Shown here piece after piece: positions 15,899-23,499 of a stretch of DNA of 29,304 bases. Below the pieces are notes generated by a model that was not told the DNA's origin, ran no database searches, and saw nothing but the letters and a program-made list of their open reading frames with translations. Source of the DNA: Bacilli bacterium (GTDB taxonomy: Bacteria; Bacillota_I; Bacilli_A; RFN20; CAG-826); the NCBI GenBank assembly GCA_900767825.1, contig CAAGAN010000030.1:1-29304 (forward strand), given 5' to 3'. A program made the position numbers and the translations under genes. Every line of letters starts with the position of its first letter. Position 1 is the first letter of the stretch.

Positions 15899-17596
15899 TT
15901 ACTCCTTAGTGTCCCTATAAATCAATACATCTTCACCCTTTTTGTGGACATCTTGAAGTTCGATAGAGTTTTCTTTAGCGAAAATAGAAGCAACATTAGG
16001 CTGGCAAAACCCTCCTTGGCATCTTCCCATTCCTGCTCTTACCCTGCGTTTAATGCCATCTAAAGTAGTTGGAGGGATAATTGAATGGATGGCATCTATA
16101 ATTTCTCCTTCGCTAATTTCTTCGCAACGGCAAATAATATGTCCATATTTTGGATTGGATTTAATTAATTTGTCCCTAGCTTCTTCATCTAGTTTCCTAG
16201 TTTGCACTATCCCTTTTCTGATTGGATTGAAATTATCTTTCCTAGAGGCATTAAGGAAAGTTGCTGCCATTTTAGCAATTTCTTCTCCAATTGCAGGAGC
16301 TGCTGTTAATCCTGGGGATTGGATACCTGCTGCATGGATTATGTTTTTGGTCCATTTGCCTCTAGATACTATAAAGTCTTCTTCATAAGTCGCGGCTCTA
16401 GTCCCGGAAAAATAAGTAATGGCATCGCTCTTTTTCAGGTTTTCGATAGTTTTTGAATGCTTGGAGAATAATGCATCTACTACTTCTTTTGAAGTTGAAT
16501 AATCTTCTTTATCAGGAACTTCAACTGCATTAGGACCAACTAAGGTATTGTCATCGACCGTCGGGATGATACCTCCCCCTTTGGAATTGGATGTATGGCT
16601 TTTCTTTTTAATAGAAAATATCTGTAAACCTGAATTAGACAATAATTTCCTGACACTTTTATCCATCAAGACATCGCTTCCTTTTCTAGGATGGATGGAA
16701 AAGAACTTATCATTAGCCATATCGGCGACATCGTCAGAGAAGACACCGGCTGCATTTACTACTATCTTTGGGTATATGGTCCCTCTATTTGTCTTAACCC
16801 CTTTTATTGTTTCGTCTTCCACTACCATATCTTCGACTATGGTATTAAAGCTAACTGTTGCCCCGTTAAGGACCGCAGATTCAGCTAGGCCAATCGTAAA
16901 ATTATAAGGACATATGCTACCAGCATGAGGGAAATAAACTCCAAATTTAACTTCTTCGGATAGATTTGGTTCTTTTTCTAGTAATTTCTTCCGGCTTAAA
17001 ATCTTATAGCCGGTGATGCTATTTTGTTTACATTTGAAATGGAAATAAGTCCTGATAAGCGGACGTAATAGATTTGATTTAAAGCAGACAGTTTGGCCAT
17101 CTTCTTTATACTCAACATCAATATCCTTGCATAAATCTTTTATTATTTCCTTTGAGCGGACTAGATAATGAAGCTTTTGGCTACCTCTATGCAAATCTAC
17201 CCCAACATGGATACATCCATCATTTCTAGAAGAGGCTTGCAATGCTAAATCTTCATTTTTTTCTACCAAAAGGCAAGTAAGGTTATATTTGCTTAGTTCC
17301 CTTAATATAGCAGCACCTATCACCCCTCCCCCAATTACTAAGACATCGACTTCTTTCTTGTCTAATTTATTGTCTTTGAGGCTTGGCTTATAAATATTAG
17401 GAACAAAGCCCTTTAGTTTTATGTTATTGACTACATGGCTATATAATTTGGTTTTGGCAACTTCATGTCCAACTTCAAAAACCTTGTCATAGGAATCAAG
17501 TTCGCCTTCAAGAAAGATGATGTCATCTTTTTCTTTTGCTATAACGTTATAGCCAAGTTTGTTTATTAGTTTTTTTACTTTATCTAACTTTTTCAT
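15899..17596 (-). CDS. glpA: FAD-dependent glycerol-3-phosphate dehydrogenase-like protein with BFD [2Fe-2S] domain (GlpA-like)
   Basis: Predicted to oxidise sn-glycerol 3-phosphate to DHAP. After an N-terminal extension of about 80 residues comes the DAO-type FAD fold: GGGVIG at 89-94, then SSRNDGCIHVG (122-132), FSGTRAAT (396-403) and HAAGIQSPGL (421-430). A C-terminal BFD-like domain has Cys489, Cys491 (ICRCEE), Cys526 and Cys531 (GRCQGGFC), the four ligands expected for a [2Fe-2S] cluster. At 565 aa it matches anaerobic GlpA-type enzymes. The following GlpB-like and DUF1667 genes complete the electron-transfer set. The start lies two bases after the TetR gene. Another hydroxy acid as substrate is possible, but the BFD domain and gene neighbours favour G3P. 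Confidence 0.85.
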   Translation of the reverse strand: MKKLDKVKKLINKLGYNVIAKEKDDIIFLEGELDSYDKVFEVGHEVAKTKLYSHVVNNIKLKGFVPNIYKPSLKDNKLDKKEVDVLVIGGGVIGAAILRELSKYNLTCLLVEKNEDLALQASSRNDGCIHVGVDLHRGSQKLHYLVRSKEIIKDLCKDIDVEYKEDGQTVCFKSNLLRPLIRTYFHFKCKQNSITGYKILSRKKLLEKEPNLSEEVKFGVYFPHAGSICPYNFTIGLAESAVLNGATVSFNTIVEDMVVEDETIKGVKTNRGTIYPKIVVNAAGVFSDDVADMANDKFFSIHPRKGSDVLMDKSVRKLLSNSGLQIFSIKKKSHTSNSKGGGIIPTVDDNTLVGPNAVEVPDKEDYSTSKEVVDALFSKHSKTIENLKKSDAITYFSGTRAATYEEDFIVSRGKWTKNIIHAAGIQSPGLTAAPAIGEEIAKMAATFLNASRKDNFNPIRKGIVQTRKLDEEARDKLIKSNPKYGHIICRCEEISEGEIIDAIHSIIPPTTLDGIKRRVRAGMGRCQGGFCQPNVASIFAKENSIELQDVHKKGEDVLIYRDTKE

Positions 17597-17598
17597 TT

Positions 17599-18150
17599 CT
17601 ATAACCTTTCTAGCATTCGCTTTATCTTATTGACATCATCTATTGATTTATTGCCCAAAACTGTTTTAACAATCAATCCTTCGATCGTTACTAAAATCAA
17701 TTGGGCTATGGAATCGACATCATCATGGTTTTTATAGACTTGTCTAACCCCGACAGTAAGCTTATTTTTCCATTCTTCCCAAAGCTCCTGGGTTTTTTTC
17801 TTAAGAATTTCGTTACCCATACATTCATTAATTAGATAAATATGGATTTTGGAATGATTAAATAATTCTGTACCTTTATAAAAGAGGACTTCGAGGAACC
17901 TATTTATTGTTAGTTCACCTTTATGTTTGTCTAGCCAGATATCATAATCCTTTTCTAGGATTTTATAATGCTTCTCAACTATAGCAGAGATTATTTCGTC
18001 TTTGGTTTTGAAATGGTAATAAAGGCTACCGGTAGATATATCAAGATAATTAGCAATATCACGTAAGGAAAAATTATTGACTCCTTTTGTAGCGATTAAT
18101 TCTTCTACCGCTTCTATGATCTTGCTTTTTGTGTCTTTTTGGTTTGACAT
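17599..18150 (-). CDS. TetR/AcrR family transcriptional regulator, likely repressor of the downstream lipid operon
   Basis: 183 residues with the N-terminal helix-turn-helix FSLRDIANYLDISTGSLYYHF (about 26-46), including the LYYHF end typical of TetR proteins. The C-terminal ligand domain is all-helical and not recognisable in detail. It is the first gene of the operon. A 16-bp palindrome 15 bases before its start is a good autoregulatory operator, and AGGGAG serves as the ribosome binding site. TetR proteins that control lipid operons often sense acyl-CoA or related lipids. Here the ligand might be an acyl or phospho-glycerol compound (inference from neighbours). Confidence 0.9.
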   Translation of the reverse strand: MSNQKDTKSKIIEAVEELIATKGVNNFSLRDIANYLDISTGSLYYHFKTKDEIISAIVEKHYKILEKDYDIWLDKHKGELTINRFLEVLFYKGTELFNHSKIHIYLINECMGNEILKKKTQELWEEWKNKLTVGVRQVYKNHDDVDSIAQLILVTIEGLIVKTVLGNKSIDDVNKIKRMLERL

Positions 18151-18165
18151 AAAGCACTCCCTAAG

Positions 18166-18181
18166 TCGGTCAACTGACCGA
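18166..18181. promoter_or_regulatory. TetR-type operator palindrome
   Basis: TCGGTCAACTGACCGA is a perfect inverted repeat with 7-base arms around a 2-base centre. It lies between the operon's -10 box and the tetR start codon. Its size and GGTCA/TGACC half sites fit operators of TetR-family repressors. Binding here would block transcription of the whole six-gene operon. Confidence 0.75.
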
Positions 18182-18194
18182 GTAAGCGCTTACA
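18181..18194. promoter_or_regulatory. cre-like site (CcpA carbon catabolite repression)
   Basis: AGTAAGCGCTTACA contains the perfect palindrome GTAAGCGCTTAC (18182-18193). It matches the known CcpA cre pattern (TGWAANCGNTNWCA) on the - strand except at the final base. It sits directly downstream of the -10, where CcpA usually acts as a repressor or roadblock. This would tie the operon to sugar supply. Whether this genome encodes CcpA cannot be seen here. Confidence 0.65.
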
Positions 18195-18222
18195 TTGTAT
18201 ATCCTAAAAATATTTAAAGCAA
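18194..18222 (-). promoter_or_regulatory. promoter of the tetR-glpA-lipid operon
   Basis: On the - strand, TTGCTT (18222-18217) and TACAAT (18199-18194) have a 17-base spacer. The -10 runs straight into the cre-like palindrome and then the TetR operator, so both regulators would overlap the transcription start. Confidence 0.7.
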
Positions 18223-18254
18223 CCGGAAAAGATTGAAACAGAATAAAGTTTTCC

Positions 18255-19427
18255 TTATTTACCGGTTTGTTTCTTCTTATTAATCAGATAACTAATTTCT
18301 AACAAAGATATATTTAATATTAGGAATATGCCTAAATAAATCGGCATCATGTAGTAACCAGTTCTTTCTTCAATTAGTCCAAATACAGTCGACATAAATG
18401 TTGAGCCTAGATAAGCACTAGCCATCTGTAATCCTATGACTGAAGCAGCATATTCATGCCCGAAATTAATCGGTGCCATATGTTGAATTGAAGGATAAAT
18501 CGGTCCCATACCTAATCCTATTACAATAAATCCAATCAAAGGCAAAATGTAATTATCTATATTTACCGATATCAATATTATTCCAATTAATTCAATCCCA
18601 ATTCCAATGCGAATTAGATTTCTATCATTTAATTTATTCGCGAATATTCCTGACAATAATCTTCCTAACATTAAACCTAAAAATATCAAAGACCCACAGG
18701 CCGCGATTATATCTTCTCCTAGATAATCGAATCTATTTTTAAAATAGGTAGAAGTCCATAAGAAGCAAGTTGCCTCCCCTGCGCAATAGGAAAAGAAGGC
18801 AATAAGAGTCAATATAACTGCAGGTATCTTCAAAGTAGAAAATATACCTTTTGTTTCTTTTTGGATTTCAACATCTTTCTTCTCGTTTATTTTCCATAGA
18901 GGAATAGAAAGGATGCATATTAATAATATTCCTATTTGGATATAGGCAGTCCATCTATATCCTTGATTCCAATGGGCATATCTAAGGGCGATAGACATGA
19001 TATTAGGGCTAATTACCGCCCCAATTCCATAAAAGCAATGAAGGAAATTCATTACCCTAGAAGAATAATTCGATGCTACATAATGATTAAGTGCAGCATC
19101 AATTGACCCAGCCCCTAATCCATAAGGAATAGCAAATATAAATAACATCCAATATTTACTTGAAAAAGAGAATCCTAGTAATCCAATTATTGTTAATAAT
19201 ATTGAGAATATCACTATCCATTTTGTATGTATTCTCTTTATTAAAGTCGGAGAGATTAATGAAGAAATAATAGTCATTAGACAAATTGTCATTGAGACAT
19301 AACCCGCAAATGAAGAAGGAACATCAAAAACAATTCTCATGCTAGGCCAAGCTGATCCTAATAAAGAATCAGGTAGCCCTAGGGATATAAATGCTAGATA
19401 TATAACTGCGATTAATAAAGCTGCCAT
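18255..19427 (-). CDS. MFS transporter (sugar/drug-like, substrate unknown)
   Basis: 390 residues with about 12 hydrophobic helices and a short, basic C-terminus (INKKKQTGK). It opens with IYLAFISLGLPDSLLGSAWP, a first helix typical of a sugar-porter-like MFS group in Firmicutes (FISLGLPDxxLG); the rest includes PYGLGAGSIDAALNHYVASN and GLGMGPIYPSIQHMAP, both seen in that group. No Shine-Dalgarno precedes the ATG. A TATAAT hexamer (19444-19439) ends 11 bases before it, so the leader is very short. It lies upstream of, and in the same direction as, the tetR operon, but the operon has its own promoter in the 104-bp gap. Substrate cannot be inferred. Confidence 0.88.
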   Translation of the reverse strand: MAALLIAVIYLAFISLGLPDSLLGSAWPSMRIVFDVPSSFAGYVSMTICLMTIISSLISPTLIKRIHTKWIVIFSILLTIIGLLGFSFSSKYWMLFIFAIPYGLGAGSIDAALNHYVASNYSSRVMNFLHCFYGIGAVISPNIMSIALRYAHWNQGYRWTAYIQIGILLICILSIPLWKINEKKDVEIQKETKGIFSTLKIPAVILTLIAFFSYCAGEATCFLWTSTYFKNRFDYLGEDIIAACGSLIFLGLMLGRLLSGIFANKLNDRNLIRIGIGIELIGIILISVNIDNYILPLIGFIVIGLGMGPIYPSIQHMAPINFGHEYAASVIGLQMASAYLGSTFMSTVFGLIEERTGYYMMPIYLGIFLILNISLLEISYLINKKKQTGK

Positions 19428-19508
19428 AAAGTAAGAAGATTATAATCTCTAAATAGATAGTTGTATTGGATTATTTTTAATAATTATCTCTATTAATTTA
19501 AAACATTA

Positions 19509-19567
19509 AATAAACAAGTTCTATATTATTATTAAACTTGTAACTCAACTTTTTAATAAACAAGTTT
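19509..19567. repeat. alternating direct/inverted short repeats upstream of the MFS gene
   Basis: AATAAACAAGTT occurs at 19509-19520 and 19555-19566. Between them, AAACTTGT (19534-19541) is complementary to both copies, so the middle arm can pair with either flank. The block lies 80-140 bases upstream of the MFS start in very AT-rich DNA. It may be a set of regulator half sites. Confidence 0.6.
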
Positions 19568-19724
19568 GACGATACAAACTTCAATATTTCTTGTTTGAGC
19601 AGCAATTCTGCAACATAAGTCCTGCAAACCACCTTACATGCAAAACTTTTTCATTATTTTGTTTCACATAATAACAGATAAACTCTTTTTCATTTATGGC
19701 GATAGTCATTAAGTCGCAAAACCA

Positions 19725-19893
19725 AAAAGAAAAACCGTTCTGAAAATACTAAACCTAAAATTAGATTTTATGAATAATGCGGTTCGTTTCCTAGTAACAG
19801 GCAAATGGAAATAACCTCATATAATACAATTTGGCGCTTTCATAAGGTTCCATGCACTTCCGGCGGAGCGGATAAACGTTCCTATCCGAAATG
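19725..19893 (-). other. non-coding stretch downstream of tRNA-Gly with hairpins, possible small RNA
   Basis: This segment is visibly richer in G and C than the flanking intergenic DNA. It contains a 6-bp hairpin (CGGATA 19869-19874 with TATCCG 19883-19888). On the - strand it ends in a terminator-like arrangement: CGGTT (19780-19784) and AACCG (19733-19737) can pair around an AT-rich inner hairpin, with a T-rich tract read just after. I found no good promoter inside it and recognise no RNA family, so this is only a candidate. The rest of 19428-19935 (outside the repeats at 19509-19567) shows nothing further. Confidence 0.25.
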
Positions 19894-19924
19894 AAAAAAG
19901 GTCCGACACAATATGCGCCAGACC
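19894..19924 (-). terminator. intrinsic terminator of tRNA-Gly
   Basis: On the - strand a GGTC...GACC hairpin (19924-19900; 11 paired positions with three G-U pairs and a 3-base loop) is followed by six T (19899-19894). It begins 12 bases after the tRNA 3' end. Confidence 0.8.
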
Positions 19925-19935
19925 ATGATTTTAAC

Positions 19936-20009
19936 TGGAGCAGGTGGCGGGAATCGAACCCGTATAACCAGCTTGGAAGGCTGGTGTTCTACCACTGAAC
20001 TACACCTGC
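19936..20009 (-). tRNA. tRNA-Gly, anticodon UCC
   Basis: The cloverleaf reads clearly on the - strand. The acceptor stem GCAGGTG pairs with CACCTGC, the D arm contains GTTCAGTGGTAGAAC, the anticodon loop is CTTCCAA with anticodon TCC between CCAGC and GCTGG, and the T arm has GGGTTCGATTCCC. The discriminator is T and the CCA end is encoded in the DNA. Length is 74 nt. UCC reads the GGA and GGG glycine codons. Promoter and terminator are both visible, so it is a single-gene transcript. Confidence 0.97.
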
Positions 20010-20030
20010 ATTGCCCTTAAAGGCTCGATT

Positions 20031-20059
20031 ATTATATCCACTTAGTAATTCTCTATCAA
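20031..20059 (-). promoter_or_regulatory. promoter of tRNA-Gly
   Basis: On the - strand, TTGATA (20059-20054), a 17-base spacer and TATAAT (20036-20031) make a near-consensus promoter. It lies 22 bases before the first base of the mature tRNA. Confidence 0.8.
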
Positions 20060-20106
20060 GATAAACTTTCTTTTTCTAGAAGGTCTAGACATATCCGAAC
20101 TTCTTC

Positions 20107-21258
20107 TTATCTAAAAATCTTGAATGTGGGTTTATCTATATTTAGATTAGAAGAGGAAAAATCATTAAGTACAAGATAATCAATTCTAGATATAAATTCA
20201 TCTAAATCCTTTATCACTTTGCAGCCGTATACTTCTTCAATTTGGATATTTGGATCATAGATAACAACTACATGTCCTGCTTCTTTTATGTTTTTGATGA
20301 TATCTTCCATTGGAGATGATTTGTAATTCGTCCCTCCTTTTTTAGAAGATATTCCATATACTCCTACAATTGGATTATCTAGCTTCTCTAATTGTTTGTT
20401 TATCTTAGAAGAAAGATAATTCTTCCTAGTTTCATTTGAATCCACGATGGCTTTAATTAAGGTCTGAGGTATCCCTTCGAATGAAGTCAATAACTGCTTG
20501 CTATCTTTTGGAAGGCAATATCCCCCATAGCCAAATGAAGGAGAATTATATCCTTCCCCAATTCTAGGATCATCGCTTAATCCTTTTATTATCAATGAGG
20601 AAGGGATTCCTTTTTCCATGCAAAAAGAATCCAATTCATTAAAGAAAGCAATTCTCATGGCTAGATATGAATTGGAAAATAGCTTAATGGATTCAGCTTC
20701 TTCATATGAACATATGTATTTATTTGGATTATTCTTAGCTAGATTAGACAATATATCCATTACTTCTTTGGCTAGACTAGAATTATTATCCTTTTCCCCT
20801 ATAACAATTCTAGTTGGATTTAATATATCAAATATAGCCTCCCCTTCTTTTAAGAATTCAGGGGTGTAGATAATATCTAATGTAGGATACTTATTTGCGA
20901 GTTTTCTAGAATCCCCATAAGAAATAGTTGATCTAATTACTACTTTATTGATGTTAAATTCCTTACATTTATCTAGGCAATTAATAAGACTGTCTAAATC
21001 AAAATAGCCCTTCTCCTCGATGAAATTAGTAGGTACGGCGATGAAAGCTAAATCAAAATGGTCATCGTCAATGCAGTTAATTCCTTTGACCTTACTTATA
21101 TAATCTTTCATCAATGGGTCATATATGGGAGATATGCCTTTATTGATTAGGTCAATCCTATTTGAATCTATATCGATTACCTTAACTTTATGCTTATTAG
21201 ATAAGGTACAGGCAAGAGATAATCCGACATATCCTGCCCCGAAAACTAAAATATCCAT
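20107..21258 (-). CDS. ugd: UDP-glucose 6-dehydrogenase family (nucleotide sugar dehydrogenase)
   Basis: Two successive NAD+-dependent oxidations of UDP-glucose to UDP-glucuronate would supply capsule or cell-surface polysaccharide. The Rossmann motif GAGYVGLS is near the N-terminus, followed by VPTN, the YTPEFLKEGEA motif and the catalytic Cys248 in GYGGYCLPKDSKQL. A C-terminal UDP-binding domain has VGVYGISSKKGGTNYKSS. Length (383 aa) fits the short streptococcal HasB-like type. I chose ATG 21258 (MDILVF) over 21264 because the protein then begins right at the Rossmann strand. A TATTAT hexamer also lies six bases upstream, and there is no Shine-Dalgarno. No glycosyltransferases are adjacent. 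A UDP-ManNAc or GDP-mannose dehydrogenase is possible but less likely. Confidence 0.92.
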   Translation of the reverse strand: MDILVFGAGYVGLSLACTLSNKHKVKVIDIDSNRIDLINKGISPIYDPLMKDYISKVKGINCIDDDHFDLAFIAVPTNFIEEKGYFDLDSLINCLDKCKEFNINKVVIRSTISYGDSRKLANKYPTLDIIYTPEFLKEGEAIFDILNPTRIVIGEKDNNSSLAKEVMDILSNLAKNNPNKYICSYEEAESIKLFSNSYLAMRIAFFNELDSFCMEKGIPSSLIIKGLSDDPRIGEGYNSPSFGYGGYCLPKDSKQLLTSFEGIPQTLIKAIVDSNETRKNYLSSKINKQLEKLDNPIVGVYGISSKKGGTNYKSSPMEDIIKNIKEAGHVVVIYDPNIQIEEVYGCKVIKDLDEFISRIDYLVLNDFSSSNLNIDKPTFKIFR

Positions 21259-21296
21259 ACACATATAATAACATTGTTTGTATACTTTTACGTATT

Positions 21297-21881
21297 ATGA
21301 ATAAAGAGATTTGTCTATCAACCAACAATAAGGGAAAGCTAAAAGAATACAGGGAACTGCTTTCTCCTTTAGGTTATGTCGTCTATACCCCTGCTGATTT
21401 AAATATAGATCTAGAAGTAGAAGAAACTGGTTCTACCTATAGGGAGAATTCCTATTTGAAGGCTTTAGCGTTATCTAAGCTAGTGTCCTTCCCAGTTATC
21501 GCAGATGATTCAGGATTAGAAGTTGCCTCATTGGATAATTTCCCTGGATTATATTCATCTAGATTCGAACAAGAATGTGGCTCCTATCCAAAAGCCTATG
21601 AAAAGATATTCAAGATGCTAGAAAATAAGCCTAGAGATGCCAGGTTTGTTTGCTGTATCTGTTATCTAGAAAATAAAGATGCAAAACCTTTATATTTTGA
21701 AGGGGATGTAAAAGGAGAAATCACTACTTCACCACATGGGTCAAACGGATTTGGCTATGATCCAATATTCTTTTGTAAGGAAAACAATAAATATTTTGGT
21801 GAGATTAGCGAAGAAGAAAAGAATTCCATCTCCCATAGATTTAAAGCTAGCAAGAAATTATCTTTGTTTTTAGCTATATAA
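21297..21881 (+). CDS. rdgB: non-canonical purine NTP pyrophosphatase (RdgB/HAM1)
   Basis: Hydrolyses dITP, ITP and XTP to monophosphates and PPi, keeping deaminated purines out of nucleic acids. Signature elements are STNNKGKLKEY (8-18), ETGSTYRENSYLKA (43-56), ADDSGLEV, FPGLYSSRF, the substrate loop GSNGFGYDPIFF and the terminal SHRFKA. The 194-aa length is typical. The start is 38 bases from the oppositely oriented ugd start, so the promoters must overlap. TATACT (21281-21286) ends 10 bases before the ATG and no Shine-Dalgarno is visible. Its 3' end overlaps the convergent YhhN gene by 8 bases. Confidence 0.95.
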   Translation: MNKEICLSTNNKGKLKEYRELLSPLGYVVYTPADLNIDLEVEETGSTYRENSYLKALALSKLVSFPVIADDSGLEVASLDNFPGLYSSRFEQECGSYPKAYEKIFKMLENKPRDARFVCCICYLENKDAKPLYFEGDVKGEITTSPHGSNGFGYDPIFFCKENNKYFGEISEEEKNSISHRFKASKKLSLFLAI

Positions 21882-22551
21882 TCGGAATAAAAGTAAATAC
21901 TAAACCCAAGGCGATTAAAGCCTGCGCTAATAAATAAGAGGCCATGATGAAGAAGTCTCTTCTTTTCTTGTCCTTAACAAATAATGTGTAACATAGGTAA
22001 ATGTCAGAGATTATAAAGGAAAGACCACCACAGCTAGCAACAGCAAGAGAAATAGAATGTCTGCTTATTGCCAAAATAAACATCGTTAGGAAATCAAGAG
22101 TAAGAAAAGCCCCATATATGCTCGCACCAAAAGATAATCTTCCTTCCCTGATTACCTTTTTGAATACAAAATATCCTCCTAGGCAAAATATAATTGGGAA
22201 AAAACCTAGGAAGAAATATAGGAAATAATTAACCGGATAACATAACCTAATTGCTTCTGCTATAAAACAGATATGGTTGAGGAAGAAGGCAATTACCCCC
22301 GATACAAAAGGCCATACCTTATGCTTCTTAATCAAGCAGATATCACCGATTACCCCAAATAGTAATCCTATATATATTAGATATTGGGTAGGTGAAGCAA
22401 ATGCGATGGCTATAGCCAAAACACTCACGCAGAAAGGTTTGGTAATCTTTCTCCACTTCTCCATTTCTTTAAAGCAAAATACCAAATGGATGATGCTGAC
22501 TAACAGGAAAAGTCCAATAAAAATATAAAAGGGGATTCCATTAAAAGGCAT
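21874..22551 (-). CDS. YhhN/TMEM86 family membrane protein (lysoplasmalogenase family)
   Basis: 225 residues, nearly all hydrophobic, with about eight helices. Family hallmarks are IGLLFGVIGDICLI (Asp70), a nearby NHICFI, SFGASIYGAF, SCGGLSFIISDIYLCY (Asp184) and SYLLAQALIALG. The paired conserved Asp residues fit the proposed active site of lysoplasmalogenases, which hydrolyse the vinyl-ether bond of lysoplasmalogens to an aldehyde and a glycerophospho head group. Bacterial members are mostly uncharacterised. It lies three bases after the PF06541 gene, so the two form an operon. An AGPS-like gene lies about 8 kb away, which makes ether-lipid turnover a plausible role (inference). Confidence 0.82.
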   Translation of the reverse strand: MPFNGIPFYIFIGLFLLVSIIHLVFCFKEMEKWRKITKPFCVSVLAIAIAFASPTQYLIYIGLLFGVIGDICLIKKHKVWPFVSGVIAFFLNHICFIAEAIRLCYPVNYFLYFFLGFFPIIFCLGGYFVFKKVIREGRLSFGASIYGAFLTLDFLTMFILAISRHSISLAVASCGGLSFIISDIYLCYTLFVKDKKRRDFFIMASYLLAQALIALGLVFTFIPII

Positions 22552-22554
22552 AGA

Positions 22555-23346
22555 TTATCTTTCCTTCCTCATTTTCTTTAATTGTAATTTCGTCTCGTTT
22601 TTGATTTCGTTGTTTCTTCTTCTATTCTCATCGAATTCCATTGCCTTTTCGACATAGGATGATGCTAAAGTTACCAGGTTTACTTTTGAAGTTGAGAAGG
22701 CAAATATCCAAGGGGCATGTTGTTTCATCTTCTTATGATATTCAGCAAAACTAGCCTTGGCCTTATCCCATTCAAGAACAAGATTAGAAGACTTGATAGC
22801 TTTCTTGAGTTTAAAGGCAACATCAAATGAATAATAACAATCTACTAGCAATATCCCATATAGGATTCCTAATATAAATAAGAAATAAATCGCATTATTT
22901 AAGAAGAAATCGGTTATAAATACAAATCCAGGATGGGCTAGATATCTATATAACGCCCCGCATAAACACCAGATAATAGAGAATTCAGGGCATATGATGC
23001 CCATGATATTAAGAGGTCTATTCGTATAATCCCATAATTTGATATTCATTCCCTTGATAAAGATAATACCTGCGATAAATTCAACTAAAGTCATGGCAAG
23101 TCCAATTGATATAATGCAAAGCACTTCTCCCCATGCTTTAGATATTGATCCAGAAAAAGTGTAATCAATCGAACATAGATAATATAGACAAATTACCCCA
23201 AATCCATATAAAGGAAGTAATGGGCCTGCAAGAAATCCGGGGTTGACCCACTTTTTCATTGAAACAAAACGACGGAAAAATAGCTCAAGAACCCAGCCTC
23301 CAACTCCACCGATTAAAAACAAAATACACAAGCGATAAAATTCCAT
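22555..23346 (-). CDS. PF06541 (ABC_trans_CmpB/DUF1113) multi-pass membrane protein
   Basis: 263 residues with an N-terminal block of five to six helices and a basic, helical cytoplasmic tail of about 90 residues (KKAIKSS to LKKMRKER). Motifs of this family are GGVGGWVLELFFR, the NPGFLAGPLLPLYGFG stretch, LVEFIAG, LWDYTNRPLNIMGIICPEFSIIW and a Pro after the fifth helix. The family is often annotated as a putative ABC permease without firm evidence, and its role is unknown. It is the first gene of a two-gene operon with the YhhN gene. There is no Shine-Dalgarno. TAGAAT (23358-23353) ends exactly six bases before the ATG, suggesting a leaderless transcript. Confidence 0.82.
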   Translation of the reverse strand: MEFYRLCILFLIGGVGGWVLELFFRRFVSMKKWVNPGFLAGPLLPLYGFGVICLYYLCSIDYTFSGSISKAWGEVLCIISIGLAMTLVEFIAGIIFIKGMNIKLWDYTNRPLNIMGIICPEFSIIWCLCGALYRYLAHPGFVFITDFFLNNAIYFLFILGILYGILLVDCYYSFDVAFKLKKAIKSSNLVLEWDKAKASFAEYHKKMKQHAPWIFAFSTSKVNLVTLASSYVEKAMEFDENRRRNNEIKNETKLQLKKMRKER

Positions 23347-23499
23347 GACATTATTCTAGATGAAAAGATATACAAAAGCCATTTGATTAAAAGAAATTAG
23401 GCAATTCATGTTAATTTGCGTGAATTATTTAGTTCTAAAACAAAAAAATAATGAGGACGTGTAGCGATTTAAACCCTTTTAATAGACAAAGAAAAAAGC

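Noticed and set aside
19791..19899. 34-codon open frame on the - strand ending in ...FPFACY
   Set aside because: It runs into the tRNA terminator, has no ribosome binding site and its residues match no family I know; chance is likelier.
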